This document shows, piece by piece, positions 18,497 through 26,968 of a DNA stretch of 64,000 nucleotides; within the stretch, counting starts at the first letter, position 1; each line of letters begins with the position of its first letter. Where the stretch lies: the NCBI RefSeq assembly GCF_000719115.1, contig NZ_JOEA01000008.1:124001-188000 (forward strand), in the 5' to 3' direction. The translations under genes were made by a program, and so were the position numbers. The stretch comes from Lentzea albidocapillata (GTDB lineage Bacteria > Actinomycetota > Actinomycetes > Mycobacteriales > Pseudonocardiaceae). The notes under the pieces were generated by a model. That model saw only the letters and a program-made list of their open reading frames with translations. It ran no database searches and was not told the origin of the DNA.

Positions 18497-19471
18497 ATGG
18501 GTACGGCATGGAGACGAGCGGTGGCGGTCGCCGCCACCGGACTGGTGCTCGCAGGATGCGGTCAGGGGGCCAAGAGCGCGAGCAGCGGTGACTCCATCGC
18601 GAAGCTGGAGATCATGGCGCCCGCGGACCCCGGTGGTGGCTGGGACCAGACGGCGCGGTCGATGCAGTCGGCGGTGACCGGCGCCAAGCTCGCCAACTCG
18701 GTGCAGGTCACCAACGTCGGCGGCGCGGGCGGGACGGTCGGCCTGCAGAAGCTCCTCAACGAGCGCTCCGAGTCGTTCCTGATGATCACCGGCCTGGTCA
18801 TGGTCGGCGCGGTGGAGACCAACGCGTCGGCGGCCCGGCTGGAGGAGACCACGCCGATCGCCCGGCTGACGGCCGAGGACGAGGTCGTCGTGGTGCCCGC
18901 CGACTCGCCGCACAAGACGATCGACGACCTGCTGGCCGCGGTCGCCGAGAAGGGCAAGGGCGTCTCGATCACCGGCGGTTCGGCCGGCGGTACCGACCAC
19001 ATCCTCGCCGGGTTGCTGCTCAAGGCGAAGAACATCGAGCCGGCGAAGCTGAACTACGTGCCGTACTCCGGCGGCGGTGAGTCGCTGGCGGCGCTGCTGG
19101 GCAAGAAGGTCGACGCGGGCATCTCCGGCGTCGGCGAGTACAAGGAGCAGATCAAGGCGGGCAAGCTGCGCGCGCTCGGCACGTCCGGCCCGAACCCGGT
19201 CCCCGACCTGAACGTGCCCACGTTCAAGGACCTGGGCGTCGAGCTGATCAACTGGCGTGGCGTCGTGGCGCCCGCCTCGATCTCGGCCGAGGCCAAGCAG
19301 CGGCTGACCAAGCTGGTCACCGACATGCACGCGAGCCAGCAGTGGAAGGACGAGCTCTCCAAGAAGGGCTGGACGGACACGTTCCTGACCGGCAGCGAGT
19401 TCTCCACGTTCATGGCCAAGGAGATCGGCCGGGTGAAGCCCGCACTGCAGGACATCGGGCTCGTCAAGTGA
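18497..19471 (+). CDS. tctC: Tripartite tricarboxylate transporter substrate-binding lipoprotein TctC
   Basis: 324 residues. Lipoprotein signal with lipobox LVLAGC at about 17-22. The mature part has APADPGGGWDQTARSM, NVGGAGGTVGLQKL and VPYSGGGESLAALLGKKVDAG, all typical of the Bug/TctC family that binds citrate or other tricarboxylates outside the membrane and delivers them to TctAB. GAGGAG lies just upstream of the ATG. The stop overlaps the tctB start (GTGA). It is the first gene of the tctCBA operon, divergent from the sensor kinase that presumably controls it. Confidence 0.93.
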   Translation: MGTAWRRAVAVAATGLVLAGCGQGAKSASSGDSIAKLEIMAPADPGGGWDQTARSMQSAVTGAKLANSVQVTNVGGAGGTVGLQKLLNERSESFLMITGLVMVGAVETNASAARLEETTPIARLTAEDEVVVVPADSPHKTIDDLLAAVAEKGKGVSITGGSAGGTDHILAGLLLKAKNIEPAKLNYVPYSGGGESLAALLGKKVDAGISGVGEYKEQIKAGKLRALGTSGPNPVPDLNVPTFKDLGVELINWRGVVAPASISAEAKQRLTKLVTDMHASQQWKDELSKKGWTDTFLTGSEFSTFMAKEIGRVKPALQDIGLVK

Positions 19472-19959
19472 TTGCAGCAAAAGCCGAGGAGTACGCGTTC
19501 GGCGGTCTGGTCGCGGCGGTCGGGGTCTTCACCCTGGTCGACGCGACCACGATCGCCGGGCGTGACGACAACGTCGTTGGACCACGCGCGTTCCCATACG
19601 CGGTGGGGATTCTGCTCGTCGTGACGGGCATCGCGGCGATCATCGCGACCGCCCGCGGCAAGCTCGGCCAGGCCGAGGACGCCGAGGACGTCGACGAGAA
19701 CGTCCGCACCGACTGGCTCACCGTGGCCAAGCTGGTGGCCGTGCTGATCGTGCACCTGGTGCTCATCGACGTGGTCGGCTGGCCGGTCGCGGCCGCGCTG
19801 CTGTTCTTCGGCGCGGCCTGGACCCTGGGCGCGACCTGGTGGAGGGCGCTGCCGATCGCGGTGGTGCTGGCGCTGCTCGTGCAGGTGGTGTTCGCGTACG
19901 GCCTGGGCCTGTCGCTGCCCGCCGGGATCTTCGAAGGGGTGCCGTTCCTCGATGGATAG
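19468..19959 (+). CDS. tctB: Tripartite tricarboxylate transporter small membrane subunit TctB
   Basis: 163 residues with four hydrophobic segments and a hydrophilic loop ([16 protein letters not shown]) in the middle, the size and layout of TctB. GTG start overlaps the tctC stop. The 3' end overlaps the tctA start by 8 bases. It forms the membrane complex with TctA; its own sequence is weakly conserved in the family, so the call leans on position. Confidence 0.9.
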   Translation: MIAAKAEEYAFGGLVAAVGVFTLVDATTIAGRDDNVVGPRAFPYAVGILLVVTGIAAIIATARGKLGQAEDAEDVDENVRTDWLTVAKLVAVLIVHLVLIDVVGWPVAAALLFFGAAWTLGATWWRALPIAVVLALLVQVVFAYGLGLSLPAGIFEGVPFLDG

Positions 19960-21448
19960 CATCACCATGCTGCTGGAGGGTTTCGCGACCGCCGCGCAAC
20001 CCGAGTACCTGCTGTACGCGCTGCTGGGCGTCACGCTCGGCACGGCCGTCGGCGTGCTGCCGGGCATCGGGCCGGCGATGACGGTGGCGTTGCTGCTGCC
20101 GCTGACGTACACGCTGGAACCGACGGCGGCGCTGATCATCTTCGCCGGCATCTACTACGGCGGCATGTACGGCGGCTCGACGACGTCGATCCTGCTCAAC
20201 ACACCGGGCGAGTCGGCCTCCATCGTCACTGCCTTGGAAGGCAACAAGATGGCCAAGGCCGGGCGCGGTGCCGCCGCGCTCGCAACGGCCGCCATCGGCT
20301 CGTTCGTGGCGGGCACGATCGCCACGGTGCTGCTCACGTTGCTGGCGCCGGTCATCGCGGACCTCGCGGTGCAGCTGGGTCCGGCGGACTACGTGGCGCT
20401 GATGGTCGTGGCGTTCACGACCGTGGCCGCACTGCTCGGCTCCTCTCCCGTGCGGGGCCTGGCGTCGCTGGGACTCGGCCTGTTCATCGGGCTCGTCGGC
20501 ACCGACACGCTGACCGGTCAGCAGCGCTTCACCCTCGGGGTGGCGACGATGTCCGACGGCATCGACGTGGTCGTGGTGGCGGTCGGCGTGTTCGCGGTCG
20601 GCGAGGCGCTGTACGTGGCGTCGCGGCTGCGGCACGGGCCGATCGAGGTGATTCCCGTGGGCGGCAAGTGGATGACGCGTGGTTTCTGGGCGCGCTCGTG
20701 GAAGCCGTGGCTGCGCGGCACGTTCATCGGCTTCCCGATCGGCACCGTGCCGGCCGGTGGCGCGGACGTGTCGACGTTCCTGTCGTACGCGGCGGAGAAG
20801 AAGCTCTCGAAACGGCCCGAGGAGTTCGGCAAGGGCGCGATCGAGGGCGTGGCCGGTCCGGAGGCGGCCAACAACGCCGCTGCGGCAGGCGTTCTGGTGC
20901 CGTTGCTGACGCTCGGGCTGCCCACGACCGCCACGGCGGCGGTGATCGTGGCCGCGTTCCAGAGCTACGGCATCCAGCCGGGGCCGTTGCTGTTCACCAA
21001 CAACGGCCCGATGGTGTGGGCGCTGATCGCGTCGCTCTACATCGGCAACGTGATGCTGCTCGTGCTGAACCTGCCGCTGGTGAAGATCTGGGTGAAGGTG
21101 CTGCAGATCCCGCGGCCGTACCTCTACGCGGGCATCCTGCTGTTCGCGGCGCTGGGCACCTACGCGGTGAACTTCGTCGTGGACGACCTGATCGTGCTGC
21201 TGGTGATCGGTGTGATCGGCTTCTTCATGCGGCGCCACGGTTATCCGGTCGCGCCGCTGGTCGTCGGCCTGATCCTCGGGCCGATGGCGGAGGAACAGGT
21301 CCGGCGCACGCTGCAGATCAGCGAGGGCAAGCTCAGCGCGTTGGTGACGAGTCCGTTCGCGGCGGTCGCCTACAGCATCCTCGTCGTGCTTCTGGTGGTC
21401 GCGGTGGTGCTTCGGTTGCGCCGCAAGAAGTCCGAGGTGACGGTCTGA
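19952..21448 (+). CDS. tctA: Tripartite tricarboxylate transporter large membrane subunit TctA
   Basis: 498 residues, about 11-12 hydrophobic segments. It shows the strongly conserved TctA signatures: [17 protein letters not shown] (about 35-51), [20 protein letters not shown] (about 68-87) and the half-repeat [20 protein letters not shown] (about 267-286), as well as [14 protein letters not shown]. It is the permease of the tctCBA operon and moves tricarboxylates with a cation. Complete, no anomalies. Confidence 0.95.
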   Translation: MDSITMLLEGFATAAQPEYLLYALLGVTLGTAVGVLPGIGPAMTVALLLPLTYTLEPTAALIIFAGIYYGGMYGGSTTSILLNTPGESASIVTALEGNKMAKAGRGAAALATAAIGSFVAGTIATVLLTLLAPVIADLAVQLGPADYVALMVVAFTTVAALLGSSPVRGLASLGLGLFIGLVGTDTLTGQQRFTLGVATMSDGIDVVVVAVGVFAVGEALYVASRLRHGPIEVIPVGGKWMTRGFWARSWKPWLRGTFIGFPIGTVPAGGADVSTFLSYAAEKKLSKRPEEFGKGAIEGVAGPEAANNAAAAGVLVPLLTLGLPTTATAAVIVAAFQSYGIQPGPLLFTNNGPMVWALIASLYIGNVMLLVLNLPLVKIWVKVLQIPRPYLYAGILLFAALGTYAVNFVVDDLIVLLVIGVIGFFMRRHGYPVAPLVVGLILGPMAEEQVRRTLQISEGKLSALVTSPFAAVAYSILVVLLVVAVVLRLRRKKSEVTV

Positions 21449-21533
21449 CCGCGCACGGCGGCAAGCGCCCGTTCGTACAGTTCGAACGCATCGGCCTTGC
21501 CGCCGTGGCGGACCCACAGTTCCGCCGCGGTTT

Positions 21534-21587
21534 GGCAGTCACTGCCAGCCTGCCATCATCTGACGCCTCTTTCTGCCCCTGGCAGAA
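21534..21587. promoter_or_regulatory. Two dyad sites upstream of the XRE regulator, candidate operators
   Basis: GGCAGT-C-ACTGCC (21534-21546) and TTCTGCC-CCT-GGCAGAA (21571-21587) lie 41-94 bases before the regulator start. The second matches the site at 23216-23230 before the clpP pair at 12 of 15 positions when that site is read on the minus strand (TCTGCCC-yyr-GCAGA). A shared site on both sides suggests one regulator controls both, probably the XRE protein encoded here. No promoter hexamers are clear. Confidence 0.55.
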
Positions 21588-21627
21588 CGGCCCTTTGAAG
21601 TAGCCGGGCTGCTGTCACCATGGCGAC

Positions 21628-21975
21628 ATGGCGGAGATCCTGGACTTCAAGCGCACCCCGGAACCCCTGTGGCGTGAAGCCCTGGGTCGCAAGCTTCGCG
21701 AGACGCGGGAGGACCTCGGCGACCGCCTGGTCGACGTGGCCGACCGCGCGGGCATCTCGGTGCAGTACCTGTCCGAGATCGAACGCGGCCGCAAGGAGCC
21801 GTCGAGCGAGATGATCGCGGCGGTCGCCGGTGCCCTGGGCATCGACCTGGCCGATCTGCTGATCGGTGTCGCCGGCCAGGTCCGCCACCTGCGCGTCCAG
21901 CAGGTCAGCCACTTCCACACCGCACGCCCGACGGGCCGCCCCTCCGGTCCCGTGGCCATGGCCTGGGCGGCTTAG
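21628..21975 (+). CDS. XRE-family regulator of the adjacent clpP genes (ClgR/PopR type)
   Basis: 115 residues. A helix-turn-helix domain spans about 18-75 (ALGRKLRETREDLGDRLVDVADRAGISVQYLSEIERGRKEP), a close match in length and wording to the ClgR/PopR regulators that sit beside clpP genes in actinobacteria. A C-terminal tail ends in Met-Ala-Trp-Ala-Ala, a hydrophobic, Ala-rich end of the kind that makes such regulators Clp substrates; that role here is inferred. It converges with the clpP pair (stops overlap by 4 bases). Confidence 0.8.
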   Translation: MAEILDFKRTPEPLWREALGRKLRETREDLGDRLVDVADRAGISVQYLSEIERGRKEPSSEMIAAVAGALGIDLADLLIGVAGQVRHLRVQQVSHFHTARPTGRPSGPVAMAWAA

Positions 21976-22562
21976 CCCCGCTGGTCCAGCACCTGGTCCA
22001 CCAGCCCGTACTCGACGGCGCCCGCCGCGTCGAACACGCGGTCCCGGTCGGTGTCGTGGCGCAGTTCGGCCACGGTCCGGCCGGTGTGCCTGGCCAGGAT
22101 CACCTCCAGCTGCGTGCGCACCCGCACCACCTCGTCCGCCGCGAGGATGAGGTCCGGGATCGTGCCCCGCCCCTGCGCCGCGGGCTGGTGCAGCACGACC
22201 CTGGAGTGCGGCAGGACGGACCGGCGTCCTTCCGCGCCCGCGGCCAGCAGCACCGCTCCCGCCGCCACCGCCTGGCCCACGCAGGTCGTCGCGACCGGCG
22301 CCTTGATGTAGCGCATGGTGTCGTACAGCGCGAGCATCGCCGACGGGTCGCCGCCCTCGCAGTTGATGTAGAGGTTGATCTCCAGGTCCGGGTTGTCCGC
22401 TTCGAGGTGGAAGAGCTGCGCGATCAACGCGTTGGCGACGCCGGAGTCGATCCCGGTGCCCAGGTAGACGATCCGTTCGGACAGCAGGTGCGAGTAGACG
22501 TCCATGACCCGCTCGCCCCGCGCGTCCCGCGTGATGACGTTGGGAATGGTGTAGGTGCTCAT
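21972..22562 (-). CDS. ClpP-like subunit lacking the catalytic serine
   Basis: 196 residues, a full ClpP fold. The active-site strand normally GQAASMGA reads GQAVAAGA (96-103), so the nucleophile serine is Ala100. The catalytic His (LPHSRVVLHQP, His125) and the Asp region (DTDRDRVFDAAGAVEYGLVD) remain. It is the second gene of a pair; its start overlaps the stop of an intact ClpP (ATGA). Mixed ClpP rings with an inactive partner that gates or docks the ATPase are known, and such a role is inferred here. Length and framework are otherwise conserved, so this is not decay. Confidence 0.85.
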   Translation of the reverse strand: MSTYTIPNVITRDARGERVMDVYSHLLSERIVYLGTGIDSGVANALIAQLFHLEADNPDLEINLYINCEGGDPSAMLALYDTMRYIKAPVATTCVGQAVAAGAVLLAAGAEGRRSVLPHSRVVLHQPAAQGRGTIPDLILAADEVVRVRTQLEVILARHTGRTVAELRHDTDRDRVFDAAGAVEYGLVDQVLDQRG

Positions 22563-23173
22563 GCCATGGCTCCCGAGTGCAGTCCCAGCTTGTGCATGCG
22601 GACGGGGACGACCTGCCCGAGGTCGCTGACGACGTGGTCGATGAACCCGTACTCGCGGGCCTGCTCCGTCGTGAACCACCTGTCGTGCAGCGAGTCGGTG
22701 AAGATGCGGTCGAACGGCTGCCCGGTGTCCTGCGCGATCAGGCCGAGCACGGTGTCCCTGGTGTGCCGCAGGTCGTCCGCCTGCACCTCCACCTCGACGG
22801 CCGAACCGCCGATGCCCGCACTTCCCTGGTGCATCAGGATTCGCGCGTGCGGCAACGCGAACCGCTTGCCCGGCGTTCCGGCCGAGAGCAGGAACTGCCC
22901 GGCGCTGCAGGCAAGGCCCAGCGCGAGCGTCGCCACGTCGCACGGCACGAGCCGCATCACGTCGCGAATCGCCAGCATCGAGGGCACCGAACCACCCGGC
23001 GAGTTGATCCACAACGCGATGTCCTGCCGCGGGTCCTCGCTCGCCAGCGAGAGCATCTGGGTCGCCAGCACCGTGCCGTTGTCGTCGTCGAGCGCGCCGT
23101 CGAGAATCAGCACCCGCTGACCGAAGAACCGTTCTCGCAGCCCTGGGCTGAAGAGCTTCTCGCTGTTCGTCAT
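22559..23173 (-). CDS. clpP: ATP-dependent Clp protease proteolytic subunit
   Basis: 204 residues. N-terminal LFSPGLRERFFGQRVLILDGALDDDNGT, then GLACSAGQFLLSAG with the nucleophile Ser90, ALPHARILMHQGSAG with His115, and HDRWFTTEQAREYGFIDHV with the third residue Asp. It is the accessory (ClpP3/P4-like) type rather than the housekeeping one, judged by the clustering with an XRE regulator. With ClpX or ClpC it would degrade unfolded substrates. It is first in a two-gene unit; a candidate operator lies 43-57 bases upstream of the start. Confidence 0.9.
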   Translation of the reverse strand: MTNSEKLFSPGLRERFFGQRVLILDGALDDDNGTVLATQMLSLASEDPRQDIALWINSPGGSVPSMLAIRDVMRLVPCDVATLALGLACSAGQFLLSAGTPGKRFALPHARILMHQGSAGIGGSAVEVEVQADDLRHTRDTVLGLIAQDTGQPFDRIFTDSLHDRWFTTEQAREYGFIDHVVSDLGQVVPVRMHKLGLHSGAMA

Positions 23174-23215
23174 GGCACTGACGATGCCCGCCGCCCCAAC
23201 GGGTCCGCCGCTTTC

Positions 23216-23230
23216 TCTGCTGAGGGCAGA
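23216..23230. promoter_or_regulatory. Candidate operator of the clpP pair
   Basis: TCTGC-TGAGG-GCAGA, a 5-bp dyad. Its reverse complement agrees at 12 of 15 bases with the dyad at 21572-21586 before the XRE gene. Its position relative to the clpP start fits a promoter region. Confidence 0.5.
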
Positions 23231-23235
23231 TCAGC

Positions 23236-23540
23236 TCACAGCAGGCACTGCGGGCGCCGGGACGAGTCCCGATGGCTGCCTTCCTCGTCTCCCAGCCGCA
23301 GGAAGGTGACGTGCACGGTCGTCTCGGTGATGCCGTACATGTTCACGAGGTCCGACAAAACGAAGACGGCGTCTGCGACAGCACAGTAACCTGCTCCCGC
23401 CGCAAAAGGTCCACAAAGGACTCAGGCGACCAGACGTGTAGATCACCAAGCCCGGCCAACTGCCGCGCAACACCGTCGGCCCACGCATCCAGCTGCGAGT
23501 AACGAGCGTCTGTCCACTCGCAACGCGCCGTTCGTCCCAT
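23236..23540 (-). pseudogene. Fossil of an NRPS adenylation domain
   Basis: Three adenylation-domain pieces remain in order on the minus strand. Piece one is like core A1 (YSQLDAWADGVARQLAGLG). It is joined directly to a piece like the region after A3/A4 (SPESFVDLLRREQVTVLSQTPSSF). A frame change then leads to the A5 core (LVNMYGITETTVHVTF). About 100 residues are missing at each joint, and a stop follows at 23236. The intact family would carry about 500 residues. It lies just beyond the terminator of the biosynthetic operon and reads the same way, so an NRPS gene once stood here. The A5 match is nearly perfect. Confidence 0.8.
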
Positions 23541-23594
23541 GCGGACGGCACGCGCCGCGCGGTGGTGGCGGTGTACCGGGCGGCGAAAGCGAAA

Positions 23595-23624
23595 GCCCGT
23601 CTGATTCAGCCGTATCAGACGGGC
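23595..23624 (-). terminator. Intrinsic terminator of the biosynthetic operon
   Basis: GCCCGTCTGAT, 8-nt loop, ATCAGACGGGC: a perfect 11-bp stem 40 bases after the last stop codon (23665). On the minus strand it is followed by TTTCGCTTTC, a T-rich tail. Confidence 0.8.
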
Positions 23625-23664
23625 GGCTGCAACGCTGTGAGCGGACCCGGCGACCTGTCAGGGC

Positions 23665-25020
23665 CTATGACGTCCCGGCGTTCGCCCGCAGCGGGGCGGC
23701 ATGCGTCTCGACCCGCGTGACGATCGACTGGACGATATCGCCCGCGCGGACGGCCGAAGTGGACAGCAGCGACGACGTGATGCCGTGCGAGTGCTCGGTG
23801 CCGCCGCACAGGTACACGCCCGCGAGAACCTCGGGGCCGGTGGCGACCCGGTAGTCGCGCTCCACCCGGAGCCGATCCTGCTCGTCGCGCCAGAGCAGCG
23901 GCTCGACCTCGCCGAGGAGGGTGGTGGGGTCGGTCTCGCGGTATCCGGTCGCGCAGACCAGGGCGTCGACCTCCACGAGGGACTCGCGCGCGGTGTTCTC
24001 GTGCCGGATCGTCACCTCGACCCCGTCACCCGACGCGCGGGCGGACTTCAGGCGCGACATGTTGAGCAGGCGCAGCCGGCTGACGCCGCGGACCTTCTCC
24101 TCGTAGGTGCGGGCGTACAGGTCCTTGATGAGGTCGACGTCCACCACGGCGTAGTTCGTGTTGGCGTGGTAGGCCAGCAGAGCCGACTTGGTCTCCTCGG
24201 TGGCGGCGTGGAAGTCGTCGATCGCGGCAGGGTCGAAGATGCGGTTGGCGAACGGGCTGTCGTCGGCCTGGCTGTAGCCGAACCGCGCGAAGACGGCGTA
24301 GACCTCGGCCGACGGGAACGCGCGGTGCAGGTGGTCGACGATCTCGGCGGCGCTCTGCCCGGCCCCGACGACCATGAGCCGCCGTGGGTCCGTGATCCCT
24401 CCGACCCGGTCGAGGAACTCGGAGCTGTGCCAGATCCGCTCGCCCGCGGTGATGCCTGCGGGCAGTTCGGGGCTGAGACCTGGCGCGACCACGACGTTGC
24501 GGGCGAGCAACGCGGTGATGCGACCAGTCACGACGCAGCGGGCCGTCACCTCATAGTGGGTGACCATCCCCGCCTCGTACACCGGGCGCGCCGTCACGGC
24601 CTCGGTGCCGTAGTCGACCAGTGGGCTCAGCTGGTCGGCGCACCACCGGAAGTAGTCGTGGAACTCCACGCGCGAGGGGAAGAAGCTCTTGTGGTTGACG
24701 AAGTCGGCGAGGCGGTTCCGCGTGTGCAGGTACGACAGGAAGCTGAACTGGCTCACCGGGTTGCGCAGCGTGGCGAGGTCCTTGAGGAAGGAAACCTGCA
24801 TCGTGGCGCCTTCGAGCAGCATGCCCTGGTGCCAGCCGAACTCGAGCTTGCGCTCCAGGAAACGCGCCGTCAGCGCCCCGCCCTGCTGGTTGTGCTCGGT
24901 GAGCGCGATTGCCAGCGCGAGGTTGGACGGGCCGAACCCGATGCCAACCACGTCGAGAATGTCCTTCGCCAGGGCGGAATCCACCCGAACCCCCATCGGT
25001 CGATGTGCTGAAGAATCCAT
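23665..25020 (-). CDS. Ornithine/lysine N-monooxygenase (SidA/PvdA/KtzI family)
   Basis: 451 residues. FAD site VVGIGFGPSNLALA (24-37), the family landmarks MQVSFLKDLATLRNPVSQF and NHKSFFPSRVEFHDYFRW, an NADPH site VVGAGQSAAE, and the C-terminal ATGYRETDPT. These flavoenzymes add a hydroxyl to the side-chain amine of ornithine or lysine, giving the nitrogen used in hydroxamates or N-N bonds. The landmarks resemble ornithine hydroxylases more than lysine ones, but substrate is not certain. Last gene of the operon, 5 bases after the SDR stop. ATG 25020 is preferred for coupling; ATG 24996 is possible. Confidence 0.9.
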   Translation of the reverse strand: MDSSAHRPMGVRVDSALAKDILDVVGIGFGPSNLALAIALTEHNQQGGALTARFLERKLEFGWHQGMLLEGATMQVSFLKDLATLRNPVSQFSFLSYLHTRNRLADFVNHKSFFPSRVEFHDYFRWCADQLSPLVDYGTEAVTARPVYEAGMVTHYEVTARCVVTGRITALLARNVVVAPGLSPELPAGITAGERIWHSSEFLDRVGGITDPRRLMVVGAGQSAAEIVDHLHRAFPSAEVYAVFARFGYSQADDSPFANRIFDPAAIDDFHAATEETKSALLAYHANTNYAVVDVDLIKDLYARTYEEKVRGVSRLRLLNMSRLKSARASGDGVEVTIRHENTARESLVEVDALVCATGYRETDPTTLLGEVEPLLWRDEQDRLRVERDYRVATGPEVLAGVYLCGGTEHSHGITSSLLSTSAVRAGDIVQSIVTRVETHAAPLRANAGTS

Positions 25021-25025
25021 CCGGG

Positions 25026-25757
25026 TCAGCGCCCGCGTTCCGCGCCGCCGTTGACCTGGATGATCTGCGCGGTCACGTGGGCCGCAGCGGGAGAAGCCAG
25101 CCAGTGCGCTGTCTCCGCCACGTCCGCCGGGACGCCCGCGCGGCCGGTGTGGCTCTGCGCGATCAGCGTCTGCTCCCGCTCCGCGGACAGCTTCCCCCTG
25201 AAGAACTCGGTGTCCTCGATGTAGCCGGGCGCGATCACGTTCACCGTGATCCCGCGCGGCCCGAGCGCCGCCGCGAGGTCGCTCGCATACGGGTGGAGCG
25301 CTGCCTTCGACGCCCCGTAGGAGCCGGACCCCGATCCCCGGTACGCCGCGATCGAGCTGATCAGCAGGACGCGGCCTCCGTCGGCGATCCGGTCGCGCAT
25401 GGCCTCGGTGAGCAGCGCGGTCGTCAATGTGTTCGCCCGGAAGTTCGCCAGCCAGTGCCACGCCACGCCCGCAACGCCGTCCGGCCCGTCGTCCGGGGCG
25501 TCCAGCAGCGCGTTGCCGCCCGCGGCGTTGACGAGCACGTCGACGGACCCGATCTCGGCGGCCACTCGCTCGACGTCGACGGGCTCGGCAAGGTCGGCGA
25601 CCACGGCGCTCGCGAGCTCGCCCAGCCGGGCGACGGCGGCGTCCAGCACCTGCCGCCTGCGGCCGATCAGCACCACCCGGTCGCCGTCGGCGGCGAACCG
25701 CTCGGCGGTGGCGAGCCCGATGCCGGTGCCTCCGCCACTGATCACAACCGTGCGCAT
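25026..25757 (-). CDS. Short-chain dehydrogenase/reductase
   Basis: 243 residues, classical SDR. Cofactor motif GGGTGIG (8-14), NAAG (77-80), catalytic Ser134/135, Tyr147 and Lys151 (YGASK), and the PGYIEDTEFF segment. It should use NAD(P)H to reduce a ketone or oxidise an alcohol. The lack of an acid after beta-2 and the presence of Arg (IGRRRQ) favour NADPH. Its start shares a base with the stop of the upstream ligase gene (TGATG), so expression is coupled. The substrate in the pathway is unknown. Confidence 0.88.
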   Translation of the reverse strand: MRTVVISGGGTGIGLATAERFAADGDRVVLIGRRRQVLDAAVARLGELASAVVADLAEPVDVERVAAEIGSVDVLVNAAGGNALLDAPDDGPDGVAGVAWHWLANFRANTLTTALLTEAMRDRIADGGRVLLISSIAAYRGSGSGSYGASKAALHPYASDLAAALGPRGITVNVIAPGYIEDTEFFRGKLSAEREQTLIAQSHTGRAGVPADVAETAHWLASPAAAHVTAQIIQVNGGAERGR

Positions 25758-26968
25758 CAGCTCTCCTCCCGCACCAGCAGCGGCGTCTTGTTGGTGCGCT
25801 CGTTGCGGGTGAACTCGGCGTCGGCACGCACCCTGAACCCGTCCTCGTCGCCGGCGACCTCGCCGTGCACCCGGTAGTGCTCCTCCAGCAGCCGCACGCG
25901 CAGCCGGGCGCACAGCGCGTCGGCGTCGGCGCCCGCGGCCGGCCGGATGCGGACGTGCATGCGCTCGCCGGGCGTGCCGGACTCGTAGACGGCGATCTGC
26001 ACGTCCCGCACCTCGGGGTCGTCCAGCGCGGTGTCGGCCAGCTCCTGCGGGACGAACAGGATCGACCGGAACTTCACCTGCTGGTCCATTCGCCCGAGGA
26101 TGCGCAGCGCGGGGTCCGGCCTGCCGCACGGGCAGCTCACGAACTCGCCGCGGTCGCCGATCTGGTACCGCAGGATCGGGTTGACGCAGCGCGGGTGGGT
26201 GTTTGTGACCAGCACGCGGTCCTGGTCCACCTCGACGTGCTGGTAGGGCATGGGGTGGAACGTGTGCCGGTCGCACTCGGGTCCGTTGTGGCCGATCACC
26301 CAGGTCTCGGACGAGCCGTAGACCGAGTGGTACTCGGCGTCGGGCAGCAGCCGCGTGGCCACCTCGGCGGCGTGGTCGCTGAACCGCTCCCCCGTCCACA
26401 CGACCTTGCGGAAGTGGGAGGTGTCGCGGCCGGTGGCGGCGCAGAACTCCAGCAGCGTGGCCAGGTAGCTCGGGGTCGCGCCGATGGCCGTCACCCCGCA
26501 GTCGGCGGCGAAGTCCAGCCAGCGGCCCAGCTTGTCCCCGCCGACGCCGCCGAGCGGGACGACCGCGGCGCCGCACTGCTCGGCGAGCCGGTTGTAGAAC
26601 GGGTTCATCGAGCCCAGCTCGCTGCCGGTGTTGCAGTTGAGGAGGACGTCGTCGCGGCGCAGCGGCTGCCACTGCGCGCAGATCTCCTCGATGAACAGGT
26701 CGCCGGGCATGACGCTGAGCTTGGGCGCCGACGTGGTGCCCCCGGTGCCGAAGACCACCGTGCCGTGGTCGCGGCTGCGTGCCCTGGCGAGGACGTCGGC
26801 GCGCACGGCGGCGAAGTCGTCCTTGGACAGCACGGGCAGCTCGGCCAGCGGGACCGGCCCGTCCGCGGCGGCGAACCGGGCGTACTTCTCGCTCAGCGCG
26901 GGCAGGTCGGCGGCCAGCGGGATCAGCGGCCGGGCGTCGTCGGCCGGCGTGGTGATAGCGGCGGTCAT
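25757..26968 (-). CDS. Phenylacetate-CoA ligase-like adenylate-forming enzyme (A)
   Basis: 403 residues, PaaK class. Core motifs: P-loop FGTGGTTSAPK (73-83, Lys83), VYGSSET near 245, RYQIGDRGEF and the CPCG-x-PDPALRILGR turn, with a family-like C-terminal lid. The invariant adenylation Lys region at the C-terminus reads RNERTNKTPLL. It would activate a carboxylic acid as an adenylate and pass it to CoA, a carrier protein or an amine. One of three adenylate-forming enzymes in this operon. Its 5' end overlaps the upstream acyltransferase gene (ATGA). Confidence 0.85.
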   Translation of the reverse strand: MTAAITTPADDARPLIPLAADLPALSEKYARFAAADGPVPLAELPVLSKDDFAAVRADVLARARSRDHGTVVFGTGGTTSAPKLSVMPGDLFIEEICAQWQPLRRDDVLLNCNTGSELGSMNPFYNRLAEQCGAAVVPLGGVGGDKLGRWLDFAADCGVTAIGATPSYLATLLEFCAATGRDTSHFRKVVWTGERFSDHAAEVATRLLPDAEYHSVYGSSETWVIGHNGPECDRHTFHPMPYQHVEVDQDRVLVTNTHPRCVNPILRYQIGDRGEFVSCPCGRPDPALRILGRMDQQVKFRSILFVPQELADTALDDPEVRDVQIAVYESGTPGERMHVRIRPAAGADADALCARLRVRLLEEHYRVHGEVAGDEDGFRVRADAEFTRNERTNKTPLLVREES

